Assembly: GCA_034440395.1 (NCBI GenBank) | Contig: JAWXBW010000006.1 | Location: 1 to 12,376 of the forward strand | Reading direction: 5' to 3' | Source of the DNA: JAAUTS01 sp034440395 | GTDB taxonomy: Bacteria; Verrucomicrobiota; Verrucomicrobiia; Methylacidiphilales; JAAUTS01 | Length of the DNA stretch: 12,376 nt | Part shown: piece by piece, positions 6,140 to 12,376 of the stretch | How the letters are laid out: each line of letters starts with the position of its first letter | Numbering within the stretch: the stretch's first letter is position 1 | Notes under the pieces: model-generated | Seen by the model: the letters and a program-made list of their open reading frames with translations, nothing else | What the model was told of the DNA's origin: nothing | Database searches by the model: none | Position numbers and translations under genes: made by a program

Positions 6140-8083
6140 TTAAGCTTTTTTGTCTTTATCGACGACTTCGTAGTCTGCATCGATCACGTCTTCGCCACCC
6201 TTATCCGCTTTCGGCGCATTACCGTGCGGATCGGCTTCGGGGGCAGCACCGGCTTCTGCGCCAGGGGCAGCGGAAGCATTACGATACATTTCGGTAGAAA
6301 TTTCTTGGATCTTCGTGTTGAGCGCATCCGTGGCCGCTTTCATGGCATCGGAGTCATCGGCTTTAATCGTTTCGCGAGCTTTAGTCACGAGATCTTCGAT
6401 CTCTTTTTTCTTATCATCTGAAACTTTGTCAGCGTGATCTTTTAAGAGCTTTTCGGCTGCGTAGGCGGTATTGTCAGCCGTGTTGCGAATTTCTACTTTT
6501 TCTTTCGCTAAACGATCTTGCTCCGCATTTGCCTCAGCTTCCTTCGTCATCTTTTCAATCTCGTTTTTATCGAGGTTGCTTGAGCCGGTGATAGAGATTT
6601 TCTGTTCCTTACCCGTGCCGAGATCCTTAGCGGAAACATTGAGAATTCCGTTAGCATCAATGTCAAAGGTCACTTCAATCTGAGGCACGCCACGTTGGGC
6701 TGGAGGAATTCCGTCGAGATGGAATTTACCGAGAGATTTATTATCCTTCGACATAGGACGCTCGCCTTGGAGGACGCTGATTTCCACCCCAGGCTGGTTG
6801 TCTGAATAGGTGCTGAAGGTCTGTGATTTACGGGTCGGGATCGTCGTGTTGCGAGGAATCATGGCCGTGGCCACGTTACCTGCGGTCTCGATTGCTAGGG
6901 TCAGCGGGGTTACGTCTAGGAGTAACACGTCATCCACTTCACCGCGTAGCACACCGCCTTGGATGGCGGCACCGATGGCGACCACTTCATCAGGATTAAC
7001 CCCTTTATGTGGTTCTTTGTTGGCCAATTTACGGGCGATTTCCGTGATGCGCGGCATACGGGTCATGCCACCCACGAGAACTAATTCATCCACTTGTGAG
7101 GCGGCGATCTTAGCATCTTTTAAACAAGCTTCCACGGGTTTCATCGTCCGTTCTGCTAGCGTGTTCGTGAGCTGCTCCAGCTTTGCGCGGGTGAGCTTTA
7201 ATTGGATGTGTTTAGGGCCTGTTTGATCAGCCGTAATGAAGGGCAAATTAATGTCAAAATCTTGAGAAGAAGAAAGAGCTATCTTCGCCTTTTCCGCTTC
7301 TTCCTTGATGCGCTGTAAGGCATCTGCTTGGCCGCGGAGGTCGATGTTATTATCCTTCTTGAATTCAGCTAGGATGTAATCAATTAAAGCATTATCCCAG
7401 TCGTCACCACCCAGATGCGTGTCGCCGTTGGTGGCTAAAACCTCAAAAACGCCGTCCGCAATGGAAAGCACTGAGATGTCAAAGGTGCCGCCGCCTAAAT
7501 CATAAACGGCGATCTTTTCGTCCTTCGTTTTTTCTAGTCCATAGGCAAGGGACGCTGCGGTGGGTTCGTTGATAATACGAAGAACCTCTAAGCCAGCGAT
7601 TTTACCAGCATCCTTCGTGGCTTGGCGTTGGCTATCATTAAAATAAGCAGGAACCGTAATGACGGCTTGCGTAATTTTTTCACCTAAACGGGTTTCCGCA
7701 TCGGCCTTTAATTTGGCTAAAATGAAGGAAGAAACCTCTTCGGGCGTGTATTGCTTTTTCTCACCGCCGAGCTCCACTTCGACCGAGGCCTGACCGTTCT
7801 TGCCTTCGACCACTTTGTAGGGGAGACGCTTAATTTCTTCGGTCACTTCAGAAAATTTACGACCAATAAGACGCTTCACCGAGAAAACGGTGTTCTTCGG
7901 GTTTGTCACGGCTTGACGCTTAGCGGCTTGACCGACTACGCGCTCACCGCTTTTGGTGAAAGCCACCACGGAGGGTGTTGTGCGGGATCCCTCTGAGTTT
8001 TCTAAAACCACGGCCTTGCCAGCTTCCATTACCGCCATGCAAGAGTTTGTCGTTCCTAAATCAATTCCTAAAATACGGCTCAT
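6140..8083 (-). CDS. dnaK: DnaK chaperone (Hsp70)
   Basis: DnaK binds exposed hydrophobic peptides in the cytoplasm under ATP control, with DnaJ and GrpE as partners. The 647-residue protein is complete. The ATPase domain shows GIDLGTTNSC (6-15), VPAYFNDSQRQATKDAG (144-160), VYDLGGGTFD (193-202) and LVGGMTRMP (336-344). The interdomain linker region is VLLLDVTPL (386-394), followed by the substrate-binding domain, a charged helical lid, and an Ala/Gly/Pro-rich tail ending in an EDVIDADYEVVD motif like that of other DnaKs. The ATG has a good ribosome site, AGGAG (8097 to 8093), nine bases upstream. grpE and dnaJ are not adjacent; groES follows 78 bases downstream. The upstream region carries a sigma-54-like promoter rather than an obvious sigma-70 or CIRCE-controlled one. 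Confidence 0.98.
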   Translation of the reverse strand: MSRILGIDLGTTNSCMAVMEAGKAVVLENSEGSRTTPSVVAFTKSGERVVGQAAKRQAVTNPKNTVFSVKRLIGRKFSEVTEEIKRLPYKVVEGKNGQASVEVELGGEKKQYTPEEVSSFILAKLKADAETRLGEKITQAVITVPAYFNDSQRQATKDAGKIAGLEVLRIINEPTAASLAYGLEKTKDEKIAVYDLGGGTFDISVLSIADGVFEVLATNGDTHLGGDDWDNALIDYILAEFKKDNNIDLRGQADALQRIKEEAEKAKIALSSSQDFDINLPFITADQTGPKHIQLKLTRAKLEQLTNTLAERTMKPVEACLKDAKIAASQVDELVLVGGMTRMPRITEIARKLANKEPHKGVNPDEVVAIGAAIQGGVLRGEVDDVLLLDVTPLTLAIETAGNVATAMIPRNTTIPTRKSQTFSTYSDNQPGVEISVLQGERPMSKDNKSLGKFHLDGIPPAQRGVPQIEVTFDIDANGILNVSAKDLGTGKEQKISITGSSNLDKNEIEKMTKEAEANAEQDRLAKEKVEIRNTADNTAYAAEKLLKDHADKVSDDKKKEIEDLVTKARETIKADDSDAMKAATDALNTKIQEISTEMYRNASAAPGAEAGAAPEADPHGNAPKADKGGEDVIDADYEVVDKDKKA

Positions 8084-8120
8084 AAATAATTACTCCTAAA
8101 TAAGGTTATGCTGTTTATAA

Positions 8121-8137
8121 TGCAAGGAAGGTGCCAA
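8121..8137 (-). promoter_or_regulatory. Candidate sigma-54 (-24/-12) promoter of dnaK
   Basis: On the minus strand TTGGCACCTTCCTTGCA (8137 to 8121) matches the sigma-54 consensus YTGGCACG-N4-TTGCW at every core position except the G after GGCAC, with the required spacing between the GG and GC dinucleotides. The expected start of transcription is near 8110, giving a 27-base leader with the ribosome site. No sigma-70 -35 lies at proper distance from the nearby TATAAA. It points at dnaK only. Confidence 0.5.
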
Positions 8138-8196
8138 CTTATAAAAATATGATGTCATTGATAACCAACGAGTTATGCAAAACACGATAATTAAAT

Positions 8197-8213
8197 TGCG
8201 CCATAATGACGCA
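8197..8213. promoter_or_regulatory. NtrC-like dyad upstream of the dnaK promoter
   Basis: TGCGCCATAATGACGCA is an inverted repeat with eight-base half-sites (one mismatch) around a central A. It agrees with the NtrC site pattern TGCACCA-N3-TGGTGCA at 14 of 17 positions, counting the three central positions as A/T. Its centre lies about 95 bp upstream of the start expected for the sigma-54-like promoter, the usual distance for an enhancer-binding protein. The assignment is inference. Confidence 0.35.
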
Positions 8214-8216
8214 GAG

Positions 8217-8295
8217 GGGGGTTTTGGCGTGACACTCTGACCGTGATACCACGAAGGTGGCCCTGTTCACCGTGTTGCTCGGTACAAAAATCCCC
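8217..8295. other. Possible structured element between the HAD gene and dnaK
   Basis: A long-range helix can form between 8217-8226 (GGGGGTTTTG) and 8285-8295 (CAAAAATCCCC) with one G-U pair and one bulged A. It encloses two small hairpins: CCAC/GTGG around GAAG (8249-8260), extendable through GTGA/TCAC, and ACCG/CGGT further right. It lies just after the HAD stop on the minus strand and could be a 3' structure of that transcript. I compared it with tRNA and SRP RNA features and saw neither. Confidence 0.3.
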
Positions 8296-8306
8296 ATGAC
8301 CCTCGC

Positions 8307-8996
8307 TCACAACCTTTCTAAGACTTCAAAAAAAGCTTCAGGATCTTTAAAATCCACAAACAACGCATCGGGCTTTTCCGCAGCCAGCTCCTCATAAGTG
8401 TAGCCGCCCGTCGCCACCGCAATCACTTTTGCCCCGATCACCCGCGCGCAGGCTATGTCATGCGGCGTGTCTCCGATCACATAGACCCGTTCAGGGGGGA
8501 TAGATAAACCCGTTTTCTCAACGCTACGTTGCAAGGCGACAGGCCCTAACTCATTACGATCCGCCGAGTCGTCCGCAAAAGCCCCGAATTCGAAATAATG
8601 CCACACGGAAAAATGATCTAACTTCAACCGAGCTCCTCGCTCCAGATTCCCGGTCAGCAGGGCACTGATATAATCCTCATTTATTCGACACTTTTCTAAA
8701 ATATCTAAAATACCTATATGCACTTTCCCTTCACGCTGCGGCAACTCCTGCGCCAACAAGGTAAGGTAACATTCCATAAACTCATGCATGTTCTCCGCCG
8801 TTTTATCGATTCGATGGAAGTCGAGCAACATTGCCCCGATCCGCCGGTCCGTGCGCCCACGGAAATCCACCTGACTAATACTCCCCTTAATCCCGAAGCA
8901 CCGCTCCAGAGCCAAGCCCAAGGCCGCCTCCCCCGCTTTGCCCGTGCAGACTAAAGTCCCATCAATATCCCACAATAAAAGTTTTTTCTCAGCCAT
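8307..8996 (-). CDS. HAD-superfamily phosphatase, phosphoglycolate phosphatase-like
   Basis: This 229-residue cytoplasmic hydrolase of the haloacid dehalogenase superfamily removes phosphate from a small metabolite; the substrate is not readable, though the overall pattern resembles phosphoglycolate phosphatases and beta-phosphoglucomutase relatives. Motif I is WDIDGT with the nucleophile D10 and acid/base D12, motif II is LLTGN (T115), and motif IV is GDTPHDIACA (175-184) binding Mg. A basic residue for motif III is probably R147 in SADRNELG. A helical cap of about 80 residues follows motif I. I start at the ATG at 8996 because MAEKKLLLWDIDGTLV is a standard HAD start; a TTG at 9059 would add 21 residues without family support. 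The gene is divergent from the ABC ATPase gene. Confidence 0.85.
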   Translation of the reverse strand: MAEKKLLLWDIDGTLVCTGKAGEAALGLALERCFGIKGSISQVDFRGRTDRRIGAMLLDFHRIDKTAENMHEFMECYLTLLAQELPQREGKVHIGILDILEKCRINEDYISALLTGNLERGARLKLDHFSVWHYFEFGAFADDSADRNELGPVALQRSVEKTGLSIPPERVYVIGDTPHDIACARVIGAKVIAVATGGYTYEELAAEKPDALFVDFKDPEAFFEVLERL

Positions 8997-9103
8997 ACCT
9001 AAACTTGCCAAAAGATCAGCCCACCTGTCACCACAAGAAAATAGGTTCACCGAACCCAACTAAGCAGATTGACCACCTTCCCAATCTTCGCTACCACAGT
9101 AAC

Positions 9104-9127
9104 TCGGCTTGAATCGCTTCAAGCCGA
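9104..9127. promoter_or_regulatory. Perfect 10-bp inverted repeat in the divergent HAD/ABC intergenic region
   Basis: TCGGCTTGAA (9104-9113) and TTCAAGCCGA (9118-9127) pair perfectly around TCGC. It lies between two divergent genes and has no T-tract on either side, so an operator or a leader hairpin is more likely than a terminator. Confidence 0.5.
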
Positions 9128-9137
9128 ATAACGCTAA

Positions 9138-9191
9138 ACAGACCGCCCATCTGTTAGCCATCATTATGGGCATTTCGTAACCGCAGTCTGT
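9138..9191 (+). promoter_or_regulatory. Possible structured leader before the ABC ATPase gene
   Basis: ACAGAC (9138-9143) can pair with GTCTGT (9186-9191), enclosing a second helix GCCCAT (9145-9150) with ATGGGC (9166-9171). The element ends 31 bases before the ATG, leaving the ribosome site AGGAG (9210-9214) free. It matches no riboswitch class I can name. Confidence 0.3.
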
Positions 9192-9222
9192 AGCATGGAT
9201 TTATTCCGCAGGAGTCGCAATC

Positions 9223-10377
9223 ATGGCCAAAGTCATCGTCGAACACGTTTATAAAATTTACCTCGGAGAAAAAGGTCGTCCCGATAAAGTAGCGGTCGAT
9301 AACGCCCATTTCGAAATCGAAGACCGCGAATTCATGGTTCTCGTCGGCCCCTCAGGCTGCGGTAAGACCACCACCTTACGCATGATCGCTGGCCTTGAAG
9401 AAATCAGTAAGGGTAAAATCATTATCGACGGTAAAGTCATTAACGACGTGCCCCCGAAGGATCGCGACATCGCCATGGTGTTCCAAAACTACGCTCTCTA
9501 TCCGCACATGTCGGTCTATAAAAACATGGCCTTCGGCCTGCAACTCCGCAAAGTCGCCGCTGCCGAAATCGATCGTCGCGTCATGGACGCCGCTCGAATC
9601 CTCGGCCTCACCGAACCTGACAACTTGCTCGAACGTAAACCTAAAGCCCTCTCTGGCGGTCAACGCCAGCGCGTCGCCCTAGGCCGCGCCATTGTCCGTC
9701 AACCCAAGGCCTTCCTCTTTGACGAACCCCTCTCTAACCTTGACGCTAAAATGCGAGTGGAAATGCGCACCGAAATTTCTAAACTACACCTCCGCCTCAA
9801 CAGCACCATGATCTACGTCACCCACGATCAAGTCGAAGCCATGACCATGGCCGATCGTATCGTGGTCATGAAAAACGGTATCATCCAGCAACTCGCCGAA
9901 CCCATGACGATCTACAATCAACCCGCCAACCTCTTCGTTGCCGGCTTCATTGGCAGCCCGCCCATGAACTTCATTCATGGCATTATCTTACGTAAAAATA
10001 ATTCCGTGATCTTCGAAGAACGCAGCAAGGATGGCGATAAACCTGGCCTTATCACCATCACCCTAGACGATGAACATGCCCGCAAACTGTTACCTTACGA
10101 AAATAAAAAAGTCGTCTTAGGCATACGCCCCGAAAACATCGAAGATAAACTCTACGCCATTAATCCTGATCCCAGCTGCACCTTTGAGGCCACCCTCGAA
10201 GTCCTCGAACCCATGGGCGCAGAAACCTATCTCTACATGAACACGGGCCACCACAGCATCATCGCCCGCTCCCAACAGATTCAGGCTAAAAACGAAGTGG
10301 GTCATAAAATGGCTCTCGTCACTGACATGAAAAAAGCCCGCTTTTTCGACACGGTAACTGAGGCACTTATTGCTTAA
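9223..10377 (+). CDS. Sugar-type ABC transporter ATPase (MalK/UgpC/MsmK family)
   Basis: This 384-residue ATPase drives import of carbohydrates or glycerol-3-phosphate by a membrane permease pair. It has Walker A GPSGCGKTT (42-50), Q-loop VFQNYALYPHMSV (Q88), the ABC signature LSGGQRQRVALGRA (143-156), Walker B AFLFDE (163-168), D-loop SNLD (171-174) and the switch histidine H201 in VTHDQVEAM. The C-terminal 130 residues form the regulatory TOBE/OB region, including VVLGIRPENI (297-306) and EVLEPMGAETYLY (326-338), as in MalK and UgpC. A good ribosome site, AGGAG, lies eight bases before the ATG. No permease or binding protein lies nearby, so it is probably a shared ATPase serving several distant transporters, as MsmK does. 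I leave out a symbol because substrate cannot be decided. Confidence 0.92.
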   Translation: MAKVIVEHVYKIYLGEKGRPDKVAVDNAHFEIEDREFMVLVGPSGCGKTTTLRMIAGLEEISKGKIIIDGKVINDVPPKDRDIAMVFQNYALYPHMSVYKNMAFGLQLRKVAAAEIDRRVMDAARILGLTEPDNLLERKPKALSGGQRQRVALGRAIVRQPKAFLFDEPLSNLDAKMRVEMRTEISKLHLRLNSTMIYVTHDQVEAMTMADRIVVMKNGIIQQLAEPMTIYNQPANLFVAGFIGSPPMNFIHGIILRKNNSVIFEERSKDGDKPGLITITLDDEHARKLLPYENKKVVLGIRPENIEDKLYAINPDPSCTFEATLEVLEPMGAETYLYMNTGHHSIIARSQQIQAKNEVGHKMALVTDMKKARFFDTVTEALIA

Positions 10378-10390
10378 ATTTATCTATTGA

Positions 10391-10433
10391 TTTTTATCCC
10401 TTGTCGTTAAAATCTAACACCAAGGGATAAAAA
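10391..10433 (+). repeat. Perfect 13-bp inverted repeat between the ABC ATPase gene and lpxK
   Basis: TTTTTATCCCTTG (10391-10403) and CAAGGGATAAAAA (10421-10433) pair without mismatch, with a further GTTA/TAAC helix inside the 17-base loop. The T-run is on the 5' arm and the A-run on the 3' arm, the reverse of an intrinsic terminator. It may be an mRNA-stabilising hairpin or an operator for lpxK, which starts 24 bases later. Confidence 0.55.
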
Positions 10434-10457
10434 CTCAGCCCAGATGTTCTCACCACC

Positions 10458-11669
10458 ATGGCGGATAAACCTCTAGAAAAACTTGAGCAGTTTGCCATCG
10501 ACGTCATCCTCGAGCGTCGCTACGGCAAGCGCGCCACGCTCCTGCGTTGGCTCCTGTTTCTTCTCTCGCTTCTCTACATCCGCATCATCCGCCTCCGTTG
10601 GTGGCTCTACCAAAACCGCATCCTCCGCTCGCACCCCACCGGTAGCCTCATCATCAGCGTAGGAAATCTCACCGTGGGCGGCACGGGCAAAACCCCTATT
10701 GTCGAAAAATTTGCCCGCACCCTAACCAAGCACGGTCGGAAAGTAGCCATCCTCTCGCGCGGTTATAAAAGCGTGCCTAAACCCCTCAGCCAACGCCTCA
10801 TTAACCGCTTCATCCGCCGCCGCGGAGAAGAGCCCCCACGCATCGTTTCCGATGGTAAATCCCTGCTTCTCGATTCCGAACGCTCTGGCGACGAACCTTA
10901 CATGCTGGCCTCTAACTTAAAAAATGTCGTCGTTCTCGTTGATAAAAATCGGGTCAAAAGTGCCACCTACGCCATGGATAAATTTAAGTGCGACACCATG
11001 CTTCTCGACGACGGCTTCCAATACCTCCCCTTAAAAGAACGCCTCAACATCGCCCTCATTGATCGCCATACCCCTTTCGGAAATGAATACCTTCTACCCA
11101 GAGGAACCCTGCGGGAGCCCCATGATCACTTGAGCCGAGCGGATGTCATCTTCATTACGAAATGCGACGGCTCAGACATCTCCCTTTTAAAAGAACGCAT
11201 CCGGCACCATAATCGCCATGCTGAAATGTTGGAGTGCTCCCACTACCCGCTTTACCTACAAGACCTCTACACCGGCGAACAAAAACCCTTAAAATATCTA
11301 CAAGACCGTGAGATCGGAGCTATCTCTGGTATTGCTGTGCCAGAAAGTTTTGAAGAAGGCCTGCGCCGACTAGGGTCCCAACTCATCTACAGCCGCCACT
11401 ACGCCGACCACCACCGCTTCGGTCAGCAAGAAGTTCTTAACGCCATCAACCGCACCCGCACCCGTGGCGGGCACGCGTTGCTCACCACGGAAAAAGACGC
11501 CGTCCGCTTCCCCCGCGTCGATCGCCGCGACCTGCCCATATATTTTCTGCGAGTCGAGATCCGCTTAATCAACACGACGGAAAGCTTTGAAAACGCCATC
11601 CTCCGCCTCTGCCAACTCAAGGAACGCACCCCCTTGAATATGGATGATCTGAACTACAGCACCGTTTAA
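10458..11669 (+). CDS. lpxK: Tetraacyldisaccharide 4'-kinase
   Basis: LpxK phosphorylates the 4' position of the lipid A disaccharide at the inner membrane, the last common step before Kdo addition; its presence implies an LPS outer membrane. A hydrophobic N-terminal helix (about residues 28-51, WLLFLLSLLYIRIIRLRWWLY) anchors the protein. The P-loop is VGNLTVGGTGKTP (68-80), followed by LSRGYKS (99-105), SGDEPYML (143-150), the LDDGFQYL motif (183-190) and ADHHRF (316-321) and TTEKDAVRF (343-351) near the C terminus. At 403 residues it is longer than the E. coli enzyme (328). Extra sequence lies at the N terminus and in a basic stretch after RGY (about 106-140). The ATG at 10458 gives the fullest protein; I see no strong ribosome site. 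Confidence 0.94.
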   Translation: MADKPLEKLEQFAIDVILERRYGKRATLLRWLLFLLSLLYIRIIRLRWWLYQNRILRSHPTGSLIISVGNLTVGGTGKTPIVEKFARTLTKHGRKVAILSRGYKSVPKPLSQRLINRFIRRRGEEPPRIVSDGKSLLLDSERSGDEPYMLASNLKNVVVLVDKNRVKSATYAMDKFKCDTMLLDDGFQYLPLKERLNIALIDRHTPFGNEYLLPRGTLREPHDHLSRADVIFITKCDGSDISLLKERIRHHNRHAEMLECSHYPLYLQDLYTGEQKPLKYLQDREIGAISGIAVPESFEEGLRRLGSQLIYSRHYADHHRFGQQEVLNAINRTRTRGGHALLTTEKDAVRFPRVDRRDLPIYFLRVEIRLINTTESFENAILRLCQLKERTPLNMDDLNYSTV

Positions 11670-11707
11670 CCTAGAAAAAAGAAGATACAGATTAGTCTTA
11701 GAATGGT

Positions 11708-11752
11708 GGAGGATGAAAAAAGGCCGGGACAAGTAGCTCCATTTCATCCTTC
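11708..11752 (+). terminator. Weak terminator candidate after lpxK
   Basis: GGAGGATGAAA (11708-11718) pairs with TTTCATCCTTC (11742-11752), allowing one G-U pair, across a 23-base loop, followed by a few Ts (11757-11760). The loop is long and the T-tract short, so this is a tentative call. It overlaps the 3' end of the hsdR fragment on the other strand. Confidence 0.3.
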
Positions 11753-11977
11753 ATACTTTTCCGCCCCGCCCGTCTGGAACTTGCTGGCCACAATGAGGAA
11801 CCGGTATTCATCGCCCTCTAACCGATCTCCGGTTGCGGCATCGGGGAAGCCGCTCATCTTCGCTTCCGTGTATTTCTGGCCGTCTCTGGCGTCCTTCACC
11901 ACGTCGGTGAAAGCCGCCAGCACCTTGGAGGGAGTCGAACCGAAGGGGTTAATGCGATTTTTGTTAGTTATAAACAT
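11744..11977 (-). pseudogene. Fragment of a type I restriction enzyme R subunit (HsdR-like)
   Basis: The minus strand encodes 77 residues resembling a short internal piece of HsdR, the motor/nuclease subunit of type I restriction systems. KVLAAFTDVVKDARDGQKYTEAKMSGF resembles the conserved block between the helicase motifs (AFSG.V.D....YTE..MN), and GDEYRFLIVASKFQTG matches the family's DDYRFLIVANKFQTGFDQPLL motif. The match ends abruptly after FQTG, where seven unrelated residues lead to a stop. Nothing upstream on this strand continues the protein, and HsdR is normally around 1000 residues, so this is a remnant of a lost restriction locus. No hsdM or hsdS sequence is visible. Family assignment is by motif recognition. 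Confidence 0.7.
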
Positions 11978-12296
11978 GGCTCCATCGGCCGCAGTAAAAC
12001 GGGGACGGGGCGTTTTTTGTCATTTTCAGGGGGACGAGCCGAATGGAAGAACGATCCGAAAAAGACTAGCCGTGTTGAGTTAGTTTTGGATTAAGTGCCG
12101 AGCAGAAGGCACTGATCCGGAAGAGACATTGTGAGTAATGAAAAATGACGAAAAAGGCCTTGAACCCCGCTACGGAACTCCTAAGCTAAAAAAATCGCAT
12201 TGACGCCTTCGGCTTGCCCCACCGTTGCTCGGCTTTAATTCACAGTAATCATTGGCAATATAAATTGACGAAATTGCCGGAAGAAAAAGAAATTCA
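11978..12296. other. Gene-poor stretch before the Tat-exported protein gene
   Basis: These 319 bases hold no supported gene. There is a small perfect hairpin AGTGCC/GGCACT (12094-12099 with 12108-12113), and a TATAAA (12259-12264) about 30 bases before the next gene that could be its -10, though no convincing -35 accompanies it. Frames read on both strands are short and show no family resemblance. Together with the hsdR fragment this looks like eroded accessory DNA. Confidence 0.4.
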
Positions 12297-12376
12297 ATGA
12301 ACAAAAAAAACATCCCCGAAATGACTCGACGTAACCTTTTAAAAATATCCGCGACCCTTGGCGTCGGGATCATCGG
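12297..12376 (+). CDS. N terminus of a Tat-exported protein, cut by the window edge
   Basis: Only 26 codons are present. They read MNKKNIPEMTRRNLLKISAT followed by LGVGII: a charged start, a twin-arginine motif TRRNLLK (consensus S/T-R-R-x-F-L-K), and the beginning of a hydrophobic segment. This is a signal for export of a folded protein by the Tat pathway, typical of oxidoreductases such as Gfo/Idh/MocA-type dehydrogenases, and of sulfatases and other secreted enzymes; which one cannot be told. A purine-rich stretch (12279-12290, with GGAAG) precedes the ATG at a rather long distance. A second ATG at 12321 lies immediately before the RR motif and is a possible alternative start. Confidence 0.75.
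   Translation, partial: MNKKNIPEMTRRNLLKISATLGVGII

Noticed and set aside
8217..8295. SRP (4.5S) RNA or tRNA gene
   Set aside because: The conserved GGAAGCAGC-type SRP loop and any tRNA cloverleaf with a CCA-side acceptor pairing are absent on both strands.
11703..12083. Open frame of 126 codons on + after lpxK
   Set aside because: It lies antisense to the HsdR-like fragment, whose motifs are clear, and its own product looks like a shadow translation.
12170..12373. Open frame of 67 codons on - at the right edge
   Set aside because: It is antisense to the Tat signal sequence and has no recognisable motif.

Overview
This 12.4 kb window looks like chromosomal DNA from a Gram-negative bacterium. 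LpxK (lipid A synthesis) is encoded, and groES, groEL, dnaK and recA are of ordinary bacterial type. Moderate GC, several starts without a Shine-Dalgarno sequence, the cinA-recA pair, an orphan sugar-type ABC ATPase and the overall character of the proteins suggest the Verrucomicrobiota/PVC group. That placement is inference; no 16S or other decisive marker is present.

Layout, left to right. (1) cinA and recA lie in tandem on +, closed by a strong hairpin. (2) A decayed patch at about 2.5-3.15 kb on + holds a short signal-peptide ORF and then a frameshifted remnant of a CPBP-type membrane protease. (3) A VapBC-like toxin-antitoxin pair lies on -, with a palindromic operator just upstream. (4) The chaperone block dnaK-groES-groEL lies on -. 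It ends in a textbook intrinsic terminator, has a perfect 13-bp dyad between dnaK and groES, and has a sigma-54-type promoter in front of dnaK. (5) A HAD phosphatase on - is divergent from a MalK/UgpC-family ABC ATPase on +, which is followed by lpxK. (6) At 11.7-12.3 kb there is a - strand remnant of a type I restriction HsdR subunit, a gene-poor stretch, and the first 26 codons of a Tat-exported protein on +, cut by the window edge.

The housekeeping parts cover NAD repair and recombination (CinA, RecA), protein folding (DnaK, GroES, GroEL), sugar import energy (ABC ATPase) and lipid A phosphorylation (LpxK). The accessory parts (toxin-antitoxin pair, protease remnant, restriction remnant) sit in the gaps and read as scars of gene gain and loss. 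I saw no intact new defence or mobile system. The most unusual signal is regulatory: an almost perfect -24/-12 promoter for dnaK with an NtrC-like dyad about 95 bp upstream of the expected transcription start.
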